The notes under the pieces: model-generated
What the model was told of the DNA's origin: nothing
Database searches by the model: none
Seen by the model: the letters and a program-made list of their open reading frames with translations, nothing else
In this document: positions 4,823 through 5,791 of the stretch, in pieces
Layout of the letters: each line of letters opens with the position of its first letter
How positions within the stretch are numbered: the first letter of the stretch is position 1
Position numbers and translations under genes: made by a program
Assembly (NCBI GenBank): GCA_964630755.1
Contig: CAZVYS010000037.1
Span: 1-5,791 of the forward strand
Length of the DNA stretch: 5,791 bases
Direction of reading: 5' to 3'
Source: CAZVYS01 sp964630755
Lineage (GTDB): Bacteria > Patescibacteriota > Microgenomatia > UBA1400 > CG1-02-47-37

Positions 4823-5704
4823 ATGAATAAAAAATTTATCGAAAACATTGAAGTTGCTTTACCAAAAAAAACTCAAGATCTTAAATACTTACTTAAGATC
4901 TTAAAAATGTGTAACAACATCAAAATTCATAGTAATTCCTTAATTCAAACAACTTTGAATAAAAAATTTAAACCAACCATCACATTTACCACCAAAGCAA
5001 CTAAAGACCCAATGCTGTCTTTTACAGGACCAAAACTAGATAAAGAATCTTTTAATGTCGGTAAACTACCTATTATTATTAATTCTGATTACCAAGAAAC
5101 TAACTCCAAAGCTACTGAAAAACCATCAATTATTACTAAATCAGATAAAATTGGTAAATATCTTCAAGTTAAATGGCCCTTTGCAACCTATAATCAACTT
5201 AACTTCAAGCAATTATTTAATCGAATAACAACTAAAGTTACTTCTCTTGATCATGTTGGAGTGAATATCAATTCACGTTTTTTATCAAAATCTAGATACA
5301 AAAAAATGAAAAAGATAATTGCTAACTCAAGCTGTTTTTACGACTTTCCACATAAAAAAGAGTGGCCTTTTATTCTGCCTGCTTCTTTATTAGAACAACA
5401 AAAGGGAATTAAGCTGGGGATAAAAAGAGATCCAAAATTCGAATTTGTATACAACTTTGCTTATCCCTATCCAGAAATTCAACTAGATATTCAAACTAAT
5501 TTATCACCAAAAAAAGTATTGGCTTTATTTCCTCCTCCTTATGGTTACTATGATCCAACTCCGAAAACAGCAAATTGTTGTTCAAGTGTGTTTATATACA
5601 CAGGATGGGCAAATGTCTCACTCAGAATTGATTTAAGATTTTATACTCCTAATTATAATTGGACAGATTGGTTAATAAACACAGGTAAACGTGTAAAATT
5701 TTAA
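4823..5704 (+). CDS. Hypothetical protein, 293 aa, possible two-domain layout
   Basis: I cannot assign a function. The first third (1-105) is lysine-rich and polar. From about 110 the sequence alternates strand-like and helical segments. Motifs that look conserved are LDHVGVNIN (142-150), a helix ending in SSCFYDFP, then WPFILPA and later PKFEFVYNFAYPYPEIQLDI, PPPYGYYDP, and a C-terminal RIDLRFY...WLINTGKR. The DHVGV segment resembles the start of a glyoxalase/VOC repeat, but the metal-ligand pattern is not complete. I have a vague memory of similar DHxGIN...WPFILP proteins in Firmicutes and CPR. There is no signal peptide or membrane segment. It lies 30 bases after the MerR-family gene on the same strand and may be co-transcribed. 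Stop TAA. Confidence 0.8.
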   Translation: MNKKFIENIEVALPKKTQDLKYLLKILKMCNNIKIHSNSLIQTTLNKKFKPTITFTTKATKDPMLSFTGPKLDKESFNVGKLPIIINSDYQETNSKATEKPSIITKSDKIGKYLQVKWPFATYNQLNFKQLFNRITTKVTSLDHVGVNINSRFLSKSRYKKMKKIIANSSCFYDFPHKKEWPFILPASLLEQQKGIKLGIKRDPKFEFVYNFAYPYPEIQLDIQTNLSPKKVLALFPPPYGYYDPTPKTANCCSSVFIYTGWANVSLRIDLRFYTPNYNWTDWLINTGKRVKF

Positions 5705-5716
5705 AACACTATTTAC
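5685..5716. terminator. Imperfect hairpin at the convergent gene boundary
   Basis: Arms GTAAA (5685-5689) and TTTAC (5712-5716), then GTGT (5691-5694) and ACAC (5706-5709), enclose an AT loop. It spans the stop codons of the two convergent frames. It could end transcription from both sides, but it has no proper T tract and is AT-rich, so this is weak. Confidence 0.22.
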
Positions 5717-5791
5717 AACTCTCCTCTAGCATAAGCTCGTTCTCTAACCCCAAATCTCTTTTCAGCATATTCAGTGGATATTTTTCTAACC
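5713..5791 (-). CDS. C-terminal end of a gene entering from the right edge
   Basis: Read on the minus strand, one frame is open from the window edge to TAA at 5715-5713 and gives 25 residues, ending RFGVRERAYARGEL. It is favoured over the other open frame (which ends at TAG near 5711-5709) because its codons are rich in G/A at position 1 and in A/T at position 3, as in the other genes here. Converging on the 293-residue gene with an 8-base gap also fits the compact layout. The product cannot be named from this tail. Confidence 0.45.
   Translation of the reverse strand, partial: VRKISTEYAEKRFGVRERAYARGEL

Noticed and set aside
4481..5673. Hexapeptide FYTPNY shared by the MerR-family protein and the 293-aa protein
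   Set aside because: The flanking residues do not align and the codons differ, so this is probably coincidence, not a duplicated domain.
1..5791. CRISPR array, insertion sequence or phage attachment site
   Set aside because: No regularly spaced repeats, transposase-like frame, terminal inverted repeats or tRNA-end duplication was seen in the window.

Overview
The window is AT-rich (about one-third G+C in the lines I counted), densely packed bacterial DNA. It carries small proteins, very short intergenic gaps, tRNA genes without an encoded CCA end, several start codons lying only 5 to 13 bases behind a good -10 box, and a short conserved protein (PYI...GDLNYL...APYE...KENGDV) of a type I associate with Patescibacteria/CPR genomes and phages. 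My best guess is a chromosomal piece of a CPR-type bacterium; this is inference. The standard code (TAA, TAG, TGA as stops) fits: the 751-codon uvrA-like frame has no internal TGA and uses GGN for glycine, which argues against code 25.

Left part (1-1397, all on the minus strand, in transcription order): lspA (lipoprotein signal peptidase), tRNA-Gln(UUG), a 134-residue protein of unknown function, an 87-residue conserved small protein, tRNA-Leu(UAA), and tRNA-Pro(UGG) cut by the window edge. Protein and tRNA genes alternate with gaps of 14 to 34 bases. Extended -10 boxes (TGnTAAAAT or TGnTATAAT) lie in front of tRNA-Gln, the 134-residue gene and tRNA-Leu, so each may be started separately as well as read through from upstream.

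Middle (1398-3950): divergent from lspA is a 73-residue single-pass membrane protein with a strong Shine-Dalgarno site and clearly higher G+C than its neighbours. It converges, with an 8-base gap, on a 751-residue UvrA-like double ABC ATPase. That protein keeps both ATP sites and the zinc cysteines but lacks the UvrB-binding domain, which places it with the short (class II / DrrC-like) UvrA proteins.

Right part (3951-5791): 56 bases away and divergent from the UvrA-like gene is a MerR-family regulator with a BmrR-type GyrI-like ligand-binding domain. The uvrA-side promoter can be read as TTGCGT, a 19-base spacer and TATAGT, with an imperfect dyad inside the spacer. This is the layout MerR proteins activate by DNA untwisting. 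The regulator and the UvrA-like ATPase therefore look like a small-molecule-sensing switch for a DNA-acting ATPase, possibly a response to DNA-binding drugs. This is the most interesting system in the window. Behind the regulator, on the same strand, is a 293-residue protein of unknown function, and a partial gene on the minus strand enters from the right edge.
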